DNA of 64,000 bases from Blattamonas nauphoetae (Eukaryota; Preaxostyla; Oxymonadida), in the NCBI GenBank assembly GCA_033064195.1, contig JARBJD010000299.1, forward strand, positions 27,277-91,276, given 5' to 3'. Positions within the stretch are counted from its first letter, which is position 1, and every line of letters starts with the position of its first letter. The translations under genes were made by a program, and so were the position numbers. Shown one piece after another: positions 20,401 to 31,941 of the stretch. The notes below the pieces were generated by a model. The model worked only from the letters and a program-made list of their open reading frames with translations, searched no databases and was not told the DNA's origin.

Positions 20401-22904
20401 TTCGATCCCAATCGAGTGACGAGATTGCTGAGTGTTTGGCATTTCTTTGTTATCAACCAACAAAACGCCTCGTCCGCTCCTTCGTTCCCATCCACAACCA
20501 TTTGATAGCTTGGCCAGAGTGTCAGCTGTTCCCCACCTTTCAGCGAAGTTCGAGGGCTTGTGCTTGTGCTCAACCAGGAATCGATTGCTGGTAGTTGAGA
20601 AAGAGCAGACTGGTCAACTTCGAGATCTGAAAATGACCCTCCAATACATTTCTCGAAATACAATCCACTCAGTGACAGAGTCGCAGCTGGAGTGATTGTG
20701 AATGGTGCCGCTTGTCCTGTCTCCAAATTCAAGAAGAAGAGATCTGTCAGCGACACCGAACTCAAACCATCCCATTTCAGGACCACTCCACTTCCCACGT
20801 TCAGAGAAGAGAATATTGTGTTCCGAACGGAGAGTGATCCTGATGTTGAAATCAGATCTGAGGTCGTTGGAATTCTATTCTCGTCTCCCATCAACACACA
20901 AGATTCCATATCCACATTCCCAGTTCCTGTGTGTTGAACGACTGGATTTCCTGCGACGATGAATGACAGATATTTCAGATTCGCATCGAATCCATTCGAG
21001 ATCGTCATGAATGTCTCTCCAACTGATGAAAGATCGAAAACTGGATTCTCGTTTCCATACGATGTGATCGTCACACTCCTCGTGGTCACAACAAACCCCA
21101 TCGTCTCTTCGAACAGCCCAGCTTCAACCAACACTTCTCCTGTCGACGATTGTAGTTGGTTCTTTCCTGCATATCCCAACGTCTTGCAGGGAAGAAAGTA
21201 ATTCATCCCACAGCCATCTCCATCTGTGGCTCCATCTCGAACACTCACGATGAGGGAAGGATTTGGGAATAGATCGGAAAGAAGCGTGTTGTTCGTAAAG
21301 CTGATTGTGTTGTGAGTATTAGTGCTACCTGTGTTGATGGTGATGCGAGGGAATTCCGAATTCGAGAAACAGTTTCGAAAAGACCCTTCCCTCGCCAGAG
21401 TGTGGTTCCAATCATCTGTGTCGCGGTGAAAATGGAGATCATTTGCTGTGAGACACAGATTGGTTATGTCATCACTGATCGGTCTCTCGACTCGTGCCTT
21501 GTTGTTGAAGAAGATGCAGCTGAACCATGATATGTCCGGTTTTCCACTTGTAAACGAATACAGAACTGCTCCTCCCTTTCCAGCGGTGTTCGAATTGAAT
21601 AGAATGTTGGACTGAGTGATACTTCCGAGAATCCTGTCAAAATCGATAGCTCCGCTGTTGCCATCATCATGGTCAACCTTCCCATCCTCAAACCGCAGAT
21701 TCGAGAGGATAGAGCCATCTGGAGAATGAAGGAGGTGGGCAGTTGGAACAGATAAGCCCGACGTTGATTTTGAAAAATTAGTTCGGGTCATTATGAGAGT
21801 TGACGGTTGTGTGCAGGAGAGGGAACCTGTGTAGTGTTGAGAGTAGCAGGAAATAAACTTGGAGTTGTTCACACATAACGAGAACGCCGAGTTTCCCAGA
21901 AATCGAATCGCCCCACCTTGTGACAAACTCGCAGTAGTTGCATTGCATTTGATGAAAGAGCAAGAAAGAATGGTCAACGATCCCATCTTGTTGCTGAAGA
22001 TCGCTCCTCCATGTGCAGAGGTCGTTGTTGAAGTCCATGTGCAATTGATGAAGGTGTGGGAGGCAGAGAGTGTTTCGTGGACCATGGATGGGTTGTTTTC
22101 GGTTGTGTTGACGGCGTTTGTGAAACACTTCGAGATCGTCGTGTTCGCAACGAAAAAAGAGGTCGCGAGACTCATTCGAGGAACAAGTCCACCGATCAGA
22201 ACATCTTCGCTGTCTTTCACTGATGATCCCACAATGCTCACATTCCCAATTCGATTTGAGATGTGATGGGCGAGTGATGAGTGGGTTGTTGAGATATTGG
22301 ACATATTCAAGTTCAGAAGCGTCACATTCAACACATTTGTGCTGCAAAAGAGCGGACCATCGTCAGACACGCCCAAATCCGAAAATGAACATGAGCCGAA
22401 AACAACTGACGATTCTGATGACACTGAGGTGGCCAGAGATGGTGTTGTTTGCTTGAGGTTCATCAAAGCAAACAGACTGTGTTCCACATGAAGAAATCCA
22501 GAATTGCATTCTAGAGGCGAGTCGGTGGAAGGAATCCAGATTTCGCTGTGAATAATCTCCACAAAGGAAGAGATTCCCACTCTCACTGACCGGATTTCTG
22601 TCGGGTGGAAACAGAGATGGGATAGGGTTGTTGTTGAGTTCACAACATCAATCAGGCCTCCACGTGCTGATTCGCCTTCAACAATTCGCGACAGATCGTC
22701 ACATAGACCGTGGATTGAAATGGACATTGAATGCAACAGCAACGTATTCGATTCGTAAGCATTCAGTTGGAGGTACCGTACAATTCCGTCATCATTCGTT
22801 TCCGTATTTGACGAGGAAAAGACAGATTCGCTCAGTGATGGCAGGATACTTGAGGGCGATCTTTCAGAATTTGGAAATCCGACTAAAATGAGGATTATGA
22901 ACAT
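14469..22904 (-). CDS. Giant beta-helix receptor pseudokinase, single-pass membrane protein
   Basis: An intronless frame of 2,811 residues from MFIILILVGFP, a short signal-peptide-like start. An ATG at 23,075 adds 57 residues but overlaps the DOCK stop codon, so I prefer 22,904. The ectodomain is Ser/Thr-rich parallel beta-helix sequence with repeated rungs such as GNGGALFVDL and SCSFSSCICSNGNGG. Six modules begin with a Cys pair motif (CG...PCxTL type) near residues 565, 815, 1,181, 1,521, 1,786 and 2,063. A transmembrane helix (GLLALFLLFLIILLIV, about 2,505-2,525) is followed by RKRRKEKK. The cytosolic tail is a degenerate kinase (ELARGIGRLSQLD, APELTALSPHSIFLD, RWQAPETQL, FSLGLLLWEIETGEVP) lacking HRD and DFG. 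It is likely a surface adhesin or receptor that signals by scaffolding. Ligand unknown. Confidence 0.85.
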   Translation of the reverse strand: MFIILILVGFPNSERSPSSILPSLSESVFSSSNTETNDDGIVRYLQLNAYESNTLLLHSMSISIHGLCDDLSRIVEGESARGGLIDVVNSTTTLSHLCFHPTEIRSVRVGISSFVEIIHSEIWIPSTDSPLECNSGFLHVEHSLFALMNLKQTTPSLATSVSSESSVVFGSCSFSDLGVSDDGPLFCSTNVLNVTLLNLNMSNISTTHSSLAHHISNRIGNVSIVGSSVKDSEDVLIGGLVPRMSLATSFFVANTTISKCFTNAVNTTENNPSMVHETLSASHTFINCTWTSTTTSAHGGAIFSNKMGSLTILSCSFIKCNATTASLSQGGAIRFLGNSAFSLCVNNSKFISCYSQHYTGSLSCTQPSTLIMTRTNFSKSTSGLSVPTAHLLHSPDGSILSNLRFEDGKVDHDDGNSGAIDFDRILGSITQSNILFNSNTAGKGGAVLYSFTSGKPDISWFSCIFFNNKARVERPISDDITNLCLTANDLHFHRDTDDWNHTLAREGSFRNCFSNSEFPRITINTGSTNTHNTISFTNNTLLSDLFPNPSLIVSVRDGATDGDGCGMNYFLPCKTLGYAGKNQLQSSTGEVLVEAGLFEETMGFVVTTRSVTITSYGNENPVFDLSSVGETFMTISNGFDANLKYLSFIVAGNPVVQHTGTGNVDMESCVLMGDENRIPTTSDLISTSGSLSVRNTIFSSLNVGSGVVLKWDGLSSVSLTDLFFLNLETGQAAPFTITPAATLSLSGLYFEKCIGGSFSDLEVDQSALSQLPAIDSWLSTSTSPRTSLKGGEQLTLWPSYQMVVDGNEGADEAFCWLITKKCQTLSNLVTRLGSNLEGTILVRKGRTNEAMIVLVDSQKFTVSGESRTESIFDLESSSTSLIVVPSASSLSLSSLTLTLPSSHTSSPVISSSGTFALSSVTFTLSSSHSDLSVEILSVTSGTTSLVSCSFDGEKKPIGSFLSQSGGTVTLEACSMSEMKMKKSFVSGSGIVFMKGCSFSSLVDDCSSGSGNVIEMQIGEGQKLEISKTATHSSSFISCSSKGNGGALNIAVIGTGTLTISDTSFASCSAAGNGGALFVDLSASTSTSTSFSSLVFGSGSDVNRAALGTKVFVQSSNLKTDADGVLIGLKPTLSGSLVTITEKNEYVGHNTSPESLLFFWYPHIDSSGAVHVHTLGEDHANCGLFALACQTLTHSFTSLKTPRTITLDSPLQVPSSLPTLTEPLTISALAGSPQTLTLASGVCFTVSSGTLSFASLSIELAQLSSTVFVVAGGSIVMDSTCRLVNPSSATHSASLFSISSGTLTLANTPIDFSNRFMSSQSLFSQTGGSLALSGMSIENVSRSSGDGSVISSKLSSGSLSITSCSFSSCICSNGNGGAITVKLVSGSLILSSVSFKSCSADGHGGVLFLDITEMKSSATLSFQSLTFGTQADNDACSADQMGQNVFLLLPPNVNEATLNHLKPLIPTQPLDEIAFNKTEREFVEFGKKTDSSFTPIGSLLYLVHPPSDSIRVRDVNGFDHELCGNGLLPCLTLEGGYSRLGSGNAFDTLTLNSNLRLGTQFESRDKDAVIKADSTEKMIIEEEGCFVIPIGKLTFANIELSLTSTISTSPFQVTGGELCLSASAALFHPGSAATPTKLSSPVFTVTKGSLTIDGSSDTPRVFSFFSNTEGIDGCVIRVGGDLSTQAKLQLSNCHFTSCSNTQGAIISFTGSVPGLVSLDACFFTNNEGFNSNDVSATECWCTALTKETIKSSFSESSLHHLTIGSSSADDILPFSILGVKGRVQDDDNCGLPGISCTSVSKALTHCTQEKDNVFALRTIQMEDDTKESSTLAVGSRQIALTAVSVTTQLEWASDASMITVTTGSVSLESFTLVDLAAASTVPLMFLSSTGTLSLSAITFSGGHFTFHHSLIQSTAGQVILSFCVFSDIGLDSHALFETVSAVEMNTCQFSSITRHSEGPTILSAALSADHPVTALGTAFTACASDGVDSWISFTGQNAKTFDPSNWLGTFDLFSPRTGVVVDNETKVGDATLSPYSLVYEMYPASTQKVFVSSQSGNLDHPLCGHSMLRCRTIDGSHDLTKVDTIEVVGTGNVEGVLVVGNATVTLNGHNGHGTLAMVGLGQVVSDDADDPGMLIVSSLVVDVSLSTLSGKTVFDIVTGTMEISSSSLVSSKSVGLCLISFSGTKLTISHTSISLNISESGVLLTASHGLVNLDTVNISSSSFASTPIVLSDVSSVTMTSLDMADCSVSELISVTNTPSLTLSQSDFVGSSSAVQSTSNSDLCSWSSGLVSLTNCTTVSVIGAVFSSLPQGALFISNSTIRIASSSFSLNKPSSSSSVHWNIRCEGLSKLEIESLNGGDGSQTPSHWISTDEDCVVTKEQVNLEPSFFNPVFSKNESKCVFNKKSKTYSVSLVGQNLIPCGLFLELFEKTPKSDGKTHPIELIEGKTSELAEKRIDLVFKETDPGFNATFEWRGQLVYGRTSKSDSFLIKQSSADERKALTIQTMIWLGPLIGGLLALFLLFLIILLIVRKRRKEKKSEPLKKSELQEIDLAEIVIKEDFPDQNFFVGQSTLTGFDTTSDIPVSDITDNTILQPDMPSRGKVENNGEEVMDAIAFNDCMTTTKKKRADSLYTRLHGENRPDLDRKRLRLELARGIGRLSQLDPRAPELTALSPHSIFLDVSGNIFFKTASQNDHGAFFGSNPASRSEQPKAGLVDQRWQAPETQLTNQNVNREKAAVFSLGLLLWEIETGEVPLKELDAANAQRVLGQGVQLAMENVKSTELADIIIRCIHHTPSERPTPFEVVKVLEEADK

Positions 22905-23074
22905 TTCGGATTTCTTGGATACAATTCCTGGGGTTCTGAGCGAGTTCACAAGAAGATCGAACCGCAAGTTTGTTTTTGGGTTGAACCTGATGAATGGGGT
23001 GTTGGTATTGAATTTTATGAAAAGTGGAACAGAAATCGGAACAAAGAAATGCAATGAGATGGAAAGGAAAAACA

Positions 23075-26000
23075 TTATTCGTTCTTTTCGCAATCGTAAT
23101 CGACACCTTTCACAATCTTCGGCAATCCCTTCAATTCGGCTGCCACCTCATCCATCAGCTCGTTGTACTTATCAGCCAACACATCAATAAACCCAGCAGT
23201 CAGGTTCTTGATCTCCTCCATCTTGATCAGCGCTGCTCGACACGCCATGAAGAAGTCGACGAACGCCAATTTAATCGCTTCGAGATCTGCCTCACTTGTC
23301 TCGTCCTTATGCTCTCCGAGGAAGCATCGGTAGATACTCATCACACCCTCGTTGACTTGAGGTGCGATGGCACCTGACACGAGCGGTTGGATGCCCTTCT
23401 GGTCGAGTGGATCTGTTGCCTTTCTGATGGCTTGTGTTTTGGTGATGATGTCGCGGGCGGAGAACATGGCTGGAGAGACGTCTTCGACTGTCACACTGCT
23501 TGGGATGACTTTGGCACGGCTGAGGGAAGAGAAGAGGAGAGAAATGAGGTGAATGACAAACGAGAAGATGAAAAGAGATGAAAAAGACGAGAGCCGAATG
23601 AGAACAATGTGAATCATACCGCGACACAAACGGGAGAGGGTTTTCGCATTCAAACGTAACAATCCTCAGCCACGTCTCGTGCATCCCTGGCTTCTTGATG
23701 GGTGTCTGTGTGAACGGTGTCTCCATCTTGAAAATCTTCAGATTTGTCTGTTGTGTGAATGGGGTTGGCCTGTCGTGTGTTTCAACAGTCGAGAAGAGAG
23801 GCCGAACAGCCCCAAGTTGGATGTGCGGTGTCTTCATCTCTTCCTCCGTGAGCTCAGGGGGGACATCACCCATCAGGATGGTCGGTTCCTTCCCGAGCTT
23901 CTTTTTGTATTTGTCAATCAACTTGAACTTGAAGTCGCCGAGTTTCATGAAGTTGTACTCCTTCGAAATGAACATCGACCCATTTTCTTCCCCAAAATCG
24001 GCTCCGTAGAGCCCGATGCGATAATACATGCACGTCAGCCTCGAACTGAGCTCCTGGTTAGTGTTTGTTGCTGCTGTCGACATGTCGCGGTATGTTTCGG
24101 CGAGTTTCTCGTGGTTGTTCGCTGCTCGGAGAAGAGCGACGAGAATCTGGCGCATCAGAATGGACAGTTCGAAGAGCTTGGCTTCGTCCAGCCACTTCGC
24201 AGCGATGGTGACCTGCTCAACAGCATTTTCGTACGTGTATTGCTTGCTCTCCTCGATGGCCGAGAGAGTGTCGGGGTTGGAGAAGAAGGTGTTCAGCTCG
24301 AGTGGCGTGTACAACTTGAACGTTGGGATGATCTCTTTCATGATCAGATCGTAGCACACCCACGACGTGCCGTATCGCCGCTTTTGAGGAAGAGACGGGG
24401 CGGATGGGGCAGCGATTCCTTGCGCCATGTCGTCGTTCTCAGCTTCCTCGCCTTCGGCGGGAGTGACGAACGTCTTCTGGACAAGCTCGATGTTCGATCC
24501 GACGAGTGACGCGTAATCACTTCTGATGGGAAGTTCTTGCGGGAACGGGAAAGACAACGACATGTGCCTTCTCCTCCACATCTCAGTCAGGACGTCCAGA
24601 ATCACTGCGCACTTCGAAACTTGAGCCATCGCAAGCTCGTCAATCGACCCAGTCTTCAGAATCGATTCGAGGAGAGAATATGTTCCCAATCGGAGTTCGG
24701 GTGTGTGTGCATAGTTCAGTGTGAGCGTGTATGCTCGTTCAGCCTTCAGTTCATCATCCAATCCCTCCAAACGTCGAACTTCGGCTTTTTCCTCCAAAAT
24801 CACCTTCAGACGGTCGATCAGGACTTGGAGGTATTTTGTGAGCTCTTCGTTTCGGTCGGGGTCGGTCTCGGATCGTTCGAGGAGACCGCTCAACGATTCC
24901 AGGAACAGTTTTTGTGTTGAATCTTCGAAGTTCGTTTGGGACACGAATGCTGTCATGATTCTGCGCATTCGAGTGGCTCTTCCAGTCGTCCAAGTGTTCA
25001 ACTTGAACAAAAACCAAATGAAATCGACAGATGACGACCGAAGACGCGTCGAATTCGCAGAAAAGAACGTCAAAATGGCCTCGCAGATCAGTTTGGGGAG
25101 GTCGACCTCTTCGATGAAGAAGTCATGTGCGGAGAGTCTGATCACAAACCGAAGGAAGCTCATCACAACCTCCAACGTCTCAACAGAAAGATTGAAAGTT
25201 AGGGGAGCGAGCGACGAGAAGCGTGTGACGACCTGCAGCGCCATTCCAGACGCGTCGATCGGTGCGCCGTTTTGGGCGAGCTCAGTGTTCATCAAATCTG
25301 CAGTGGCTTCCCAACCAGAGTCGACGATGGCAGACTGGTGGTGGCTGGACTGTTTGGATTGGGAGGAGTCGGTTGAGGTGATCATCGCGGAGAGAACGAC
25401 CAACACGTCGGAAAGGTTGATGTTGGGATGGTTGCTGCGAGTGAGCAGATTGAATGTTTCGCGCTGGGTCTCAAAATTGACAAAGTTGATTCTCCAAATC
25501 TGCCATTTTGGCTTCTTCTCGGCATCGTCCGCTGGAAGAACAACTCCGTCTTGGCCGGCGACCATTCCATACTTGACGAGAACATGCTTGAAAGCGAGGT
25601 CGTCACCAAGCAGGCCGTCTGCGTTGATCCATTCTGATTCAGACACAACATCGTCATCTGTTGTCTTCATCACAATGATGTTGCTGAGGCAGGACATGAC
25701 AGTTGTCACAACAAGAGAGTACGCCATGTGTGAAACTGATTCTTTGTAGATTCGGTCGAATCGAGTTGCAGTGTCGAGTGCCTTCTTGTCTTCCGAATCG
25801 TCGTCCATCATCTGCTGGATCGATTGGATGCGAGACGACAGCGCGTGGCCGGCTTCGATGCTTTCTTTGTCAGCCACGATGGTCAGCGGAGACGATCGCC
25901 CATCTCGACTGGACGAGATGGCCATCGACTTGATTGCTGTTCGATCAATCGAGCCTTTGTGCTTGCCTCGGGACGGGAGTGTCTGCATCATCGTGGGAGA

Positions 26001-29000
26001 CGGTGAGTCGTTCGGGTTTGGATCGTCGAGAGATCCTTTCCGGTCCTTCTTCAGCGTGCCTGGGAAACTTGGCTGTGCACCGCTCGGTTGTGGAGAGAAG
26101 GAGAGTTGTGTGAGGGAGGACTTTGGAGAGGCGCTCCCAATCTTGACAGGAGAGAGTCCCGTCATCGAGAACCGACTCATGTTTGTCGACGCTCGCTGGA
26201 ATTCTCTCGACAATGCAACACTTTTTGTTCGTCCCGGAGCTTGTGGATTGAGTGGCGAACGAGTGCCTGCCCCGAACGGGTTTGCGCCTCCTCCCGAAAA
26301 GAGGGAAGTGTCGATTTTCATGCCCTGCCGTTTGGTTGGCATGGAATCAGTCTTCTTTTTCTTCTGCTCTTCGATGAGGGATTGGAGAGAGTCGATGTCG
26401 TCTTGGAAGGGAGACCGGATGAACTCGTGGATCGAGGCAGGGACGAAGAAGGTGACGAAGGACGTGGCGAGGTTGAGGAAGGAGGTGAGGTTGTTGTTCT
26501 CCCAACTCGACGCCTGGAGTGACAGCGACGCGAAGAATGAGCGGATGGTGGAGAGGGAGGCATTCATGAGCAGCCAGATCATCGACAGATAGCAGTTCAG
26601 CTTGTCCTCGCCGGACAGTTGTGCTGTTTGTGATTTGAGGGATGGGGCGTCGTGGGGTGTTGAGGAATGAAGAGAGGAGTGGGACAGAGCGAGTGGAAAG
26701 TAAACAAAATGAAGGTCAGCGAATGTACGGCGAGTGAGGGGCGAGATGGAGCGACAGTCGATTCGGGAGAAGATGGAGCGGATGAAAGTGAAGGGAGATG
26801 TGAGATTGGTGCTTGCTTTCTTGTCTGGTCCTGTTCCTGACGGTGTTGAGATATCGCCCATGTCAGGATCAAAGAAGTCGTCGTCTTCTTTGTCGGAGAT
26901 CTCGTCTGAAGAGAGAAGAAGAAGGAGAGAATGACAAATAAATCGAGAATGACGACAAAACGTGAACTTCAACTTGAAGAAAAAGAACACGAATCACACT
27001 GTCATCAAAAACTACCGACTGAGCGATGGAGTCGGGTGTCATCGGAGGTTGTGCTACACTGACACTCGACAGCATCTGCGAGGCTGCCAAGGCAGGCGGT
27101 CGCGAGAACTTGAAGGACGCTGCGTGTTTGTGTCCTGCGTTCATCTGGCGAGTCAACTTTTTGATGTGTTTTTTGACGTCGTGGAGGTGAGAGTCTTCGA
27201 AGGAGAAGAGAGAGAGGGTGAGGAGGGTCGGGAGGAAGGCGCGGACTTCGGATCGACGCCGAATGGTCATCTCCCCCGTGTTCTGTTGGTGCGGAGAAGA
27301 GAAGAAAGCGAGTGACAGCCAATGCGGTGATTGGGTGAGCACATTCCAAAAGGAGAGGATCGACTGTCGGATCCGATTCGCTGTCCCTTTCGAGAGTGTC
27401 TGGATGGCGTGGAAGGGAGGTTTGACATCCTGCGAGATGATCTCGGGGTGGGGAGTGGGGATGGTTGAGAACGGAATTGTGGTCAAACAGAGTGAAGGGT
27501 CGAAAAGGAATTTTGGGAAGTAGAAATCGTAAAATGTCGAAAGAAACACCAAAACGAGCTCGTTGACCCTTCCACGATCAGCGATCATCCACAGCGAAGA
27601 GAAGAAGTAGGCAAGGTGAGTGGAGCAGGCGATGGAAGATGGGATGGCGTTGATGTTGAGAAGAGAGAGTGACAAGAGGAGGGTGTGGGAGTGGAGGAGG
27701 TTGTAGAATTCGGGTGGCAGAGTGTTGTGAATCGACGGGAGGTCAAGTGTCGTCACTTCCATCTTCTCCTTCGTTTTCTTGTCTTCCACAATCTTTCTGA
27801 GTCTCTCCTCGGCTGGTTTCCCATCCTCCTCTGCATTCTGCCTTTTCATCTCGTTCAGAATCAGCGACTTCAGAACCAGTGCATGAACAAGATTGGCACA
27901 CGTCGTGATGTCGTTCAGAGACGGACAAGAGGCCTTGCTTTGCGTGTCCTTGAGCAGCTCGTCGATGAACGCCGTTGGGATGACGTTCAGAGTGTTGGAT
28001 GCCTCGTCCTCCGCATCGTCCTTCGCAAGATCTTCGGAGATTAGCTTTTCCTCGCTCACAACAATGGCATCGACGAGAAGAGCGATGTGTCCGTCCATAA
28101 ACGCGAGATCTCGCTGATTGATCGTCATTTTGATTTCTTCGAACTCGTCGTCCATGTCCATCGGTGCTTCGAATTCGTCGTCATTCGGGATGGGCGGTTG
28201 CGACTTCCCGCTGATCGAGTCGCCGTCGTCCTGCGGTTCATCAGCGTCCATCGGGTCCTTCTCTTCATCGTCTTTCTTCTCGCCTTCCTCCTTCTTCTCC
28301 TTGTCGTTCTCATCATCGGAATCAACAACACTTTCAGAAACAGATGACTTGGCGATCGATGAATGTCTCCTCGTCTGCTTTGCGAGCGACGCAATCGAGT
28401 TCCGATGAGTGTTCGCGGCTGTCACTGCACCTGTTGGTGGGTCGTCGACACACGTCACGCCCTTCCTCTCATTCCACTTGTTTCGGATCCTCTCGTGCAT
28501 TGCTTCACGAACTGCTTGGATGTATGACACATCTTTGCTCACGTCCGCACTTTCTTTGGCGAGGACGTGTGAGAGAGCGGAGTCAACAAGAGTACGAAGG
28601 ACAGATCGGAGCGAAGTCAGCACGAACAAGCGGAGGATAACGAGAAAGAAGCGAGAGGTCGGTTCCATAAATGTTGGAGTTGCGGATGTTGTGGGAGTGG
28701 TGGGAGATTTCACCAATCGGATGATTCCTCCCCCAGTCTGTTCAGCGTCGGGGTAATTCCTGACTTCGGTCATGTTGAAGACGCGGTTCACCCAGTCAAC
28801 AACTGGGTCCTCAGTGTACACGTCCTTCCTGCGAATCGACGAGTCGGCAACATTCACAACTTGCAGCATGATTTCCAAAAGTTGGAGGCGATCGGCGTCT
28901 CCTTTCCCGTTCATCGATTCCGTGCAGAAAGTGAGGAGAGCGGGGATGAAGAGATTCACACTTCGCGTTTTGAAGCCGTCTCGCACGTTGATTGGGGTGA

Positions 29001-31941
29001 GTGTGGAGAGGGACGCGTTCATGTTGAGTTTGGCGGTCTGGACAGATTGTTGGCGAAGGGTGTCGAGAAGAATGTCGAGTGGGATGCGAGATTTCGTTTT
29101 GATGAGAGTGTTTCGGATGTTTGCGTTGAGCGGGATGAATGAGGAGACGAGACGGGTTTGGAATGTGAATGTCTTCGTTTTGCTGTCACTAAACAACGAA
29201 GAAAGGGGAGAGAATGATCAAAATGAGCTTTCAGACGTTTTTCCTGTTCCTTTGGATTCTCCAGTGACCTCAAACACTTTCAGGTATTGTTTCTGAGAGA
29301 TGGTCGGCCAGACAATCATTTTGATCTCCCGGTCATCGCTCAATCGGTCGAGAGAGGTGAGTGGAATGCAAGTCTGAGCATATCATGAAAATGATAACAA
29401 AATAACAAGAAATGAGAATAAGGATGAAGAACATACCGATCCAACTTTCTTCAATCGTTCTTTCTTCGATTGTGCGCCCTTTTTCTGCTCCTCCCAATAT
29501 TTGAACGAAATTTGGTAGATATCCACAACAGCATGGAACCCCTGCGGCCAATTTGCGGGAAGATTAAAGTGGGGCATCGCCGAGCTTCCAGTTTGTCCAG
29601 AAGCACCAACTGTCGACCCGCTGTGGGGATTCGGAGAGGCAACCGACGCTTTCCGTCCGCCGGCAGATGCAGGCGAGCCAAAAGGAAACGCGAGGTTGGG
29701 GAGAGCCGATTGCGCAGGTTGGAATGGAGCTTTCAGCGAAGTAGCTGGCGGGGGCGGGGCGAGTGGCAGATAAATCTTGAACTCGTCGGGGAAGCGTGGT
29801 TTCTCGACATGGTAGAAGGTTGATGACCACGCTTCAGTCATAAACACATTCGGCGAGAATCGAGACGCGATGATCGGAAGTGGGGGAGTGGATGACGTGA
29901 GTGAGGGGAGAGTGGACGGATCCTCAACAAGGAACGCTGGATCTTCATTAACAACTGGAAGTTCGGCTTCTTCGGCAAAGAATCGAATCCGGAAGACGAT
30001 ATTTCTGGCGTCTGTGAGATCGACGGTGAGGGGAGTGAAATAGAGAGTGTGGAAGGGCGGGACAGAGGAGAGGGATTTTGGGGGAATAAACGAAGTAATG
30101 AGGCGAGGAAGCTTGGTTAATCTGGTTGTTGAGTCCTCAGACTGGAGATAATTGAAGAGAGAAGGAGAAAGACGAGGGTGGAGAAAGATGATGGAAAAGA
30201 GGACAAAAGACAAACATAGTCAACTTTAAGGCTTTTGTTGATCTCTTTCTTTTCGGATATCTGTCCCTCGTGGTCGGGAATCCCTTTTTCCTTGACCTCT
30301 CTTTCACGCATGCGATCATCAACAATTCTCTCTGCCCTTGTTTCTTGAAGGAAGATGAGATCGAGACAGAGGCTTCCTTGGATTTTATCTGCATTTTTTC
30401 GTTCTGAAGATGAGTGGATAGAAATGAAAAGGTGAGAAGAGTCAACAAACCGACCATCTGGATCAGTTTCCCCATTCCATCGCTCATATACTCCTTTTCT
30501 TTGAAGTGGTACAAGTCGACATTAGTCAGCTTTTTCAGGTTGTCCGGTTTCGCTAATGAATGAAAATTTGGTTTGAGAAAAAAATGGACCATACTTTGCG
30601 GCTGATCAATATATCCCCCTCTCAATAAGGGAACAACAGTATAGCAGAAAGGCGTGAGGAACTGCCCGTAGTTCTGGAAGTAATCGGTCAATTCTTGTGA
30701 AATGTGTTTCAGGGCTTTCTTGTCGTCACTGGTCATCACTTTTGAAGCAACCATGACCAAAGAGACATTTGGTGTCTGTTCAGGATCAACAGAGAAGAGC
30801 ATTCGGGAGAGTGTGGTGAGAAGTTCGGGATTTGAGAAGACGTCGCCTCTGATTTTGCGAGCTTTCTGAGGATTCAAATCAATCAAAACATCCTCAGACA
30901 GTTTGTAACAAATGGAGTCAGTCGCGTAGAGAGAGAAAGAGAGGAATATCGGCTCCATTTCGGTTTGTTTGACCTGATCGAAAGAAATCGTGCAAGGTCT
31001 TGCGTAAATCCCATGAATTTTCTTCTCACTGACTGGCTGGGGAGAGTTTCCACATAACGACAAAATTGGTTGCTCGCGATGACTTGAGCGAAAGAGAATT
31101 CCACAAATCTGTCTTCCAGTGAGCGAATCACTCGATTTGGGAGGGAGTGTTTCGGCATCTGTGTATTTTGGACTAATTTCTTCGTCTTGATCAATGTCCA
31201 GTTGGAGTGGTTGTGGTTTTTCTTTTGGTTCGACGGGGGTGACACTGTCAGTTTTGTTCGCATCCTCGTTTTCCTCTTTGTTGTCTGCATTTTCTTCATT
31301 TTCTGGCGTATTATCATCTTCTGGATTGACGTTTGATTTTGGTGTGTCTTCTCTTGGTGGTGTTTGCGGGGGTGTGTCAGACTGATTTGATTGTGATGGA
31401 TCGTCTGGGACGAAAATAGGGTTTGGATGAAATGGATCAAAGTGGATGGTGGGATAGTGAATGTCTGATGATTGATTTATGGAAGAGGAAAATGAAATTG
31501 TGGTTTGGGGAGCGGTGTAGTGAGTCGAGACGTGCGTGTAGAGTGAAGTGTTTGAGAGCGATGACTGACATGAAAGATGGGGAGAGGACGAAGAGAATGG
31601 ATCAGAGAGGAGGTGCGCACGAGTGATTGAACAAGGCGAGTAGATTATGAGAGAATTTGAGGGAGAGATGAGAGGTAAAGAATGAGGATACAGCATTGGA
31701 AAAAACAAACAAGGAGCTCATATTTTGCATAGTCGGATGAACCTACTTCGATTTTTACGGAGATAGGCTCAGGAACAACACCTTCAGGAAGGTCTGAAGA
31801 TGATTTTATCCGTTCTTCGAGTTGAAGTTGTGTTCCCTTGAGTGTGGAGAAATTGATCGATGATTCATATTCTCCACCAGGGCTGTTCAACATTGAACTC
31901 GAAATGGGGGTCGGATGGCGATCGAAACATAACAAGTGCAT
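23075..31941 (-). CDS. DOCK-family (zizimin-like) Rho guanine nucleotide exchange factor
   Basis: A multi-exon gene starting at ATG 31,941 (MHLLCFDRHPTP). Approximate exons: 31,941-31,712; 31,570-30,460; 30,415-30,231; 30,144-29,436; 29,370-29,247; 29,190-26,962; 26,909-23,610; 23,522-23,075. In order it encodes an acidic linker; an N-terminal zizimin-type region (MEPIFLSFSLYATD, FLTPFCYTVVPLL); a DHR-1/C2 lipid-binding domain (HTLYFTPLTVDLTDARNIVF ... FPDEFKIYLPL); a long helical armadillo-like middle; and DHR-2, the exchange domain (MYYRIGLYGADFG, FSTVETHDRP, METPFTQT, PLVSGAIAPQVNEG). These are DOCK hallmarks, predicting activation of Rac/Cdc42-type GTPases at membranes. The intron at about 23,609-23,523 joins SR to RAKVIPSSVTVEDVSPA in frame. 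Total length is about 2,500 residues. Exon edges are my reading and may shift by a few codons. Confidence 0.85.

Noticed and set aside
23679-26592. Plus-strand open frames over the DOCK exons
   Set aside because: Antisense shadows of the DOCK coding sequence; the minus strand carries the DHR-2 motifs.
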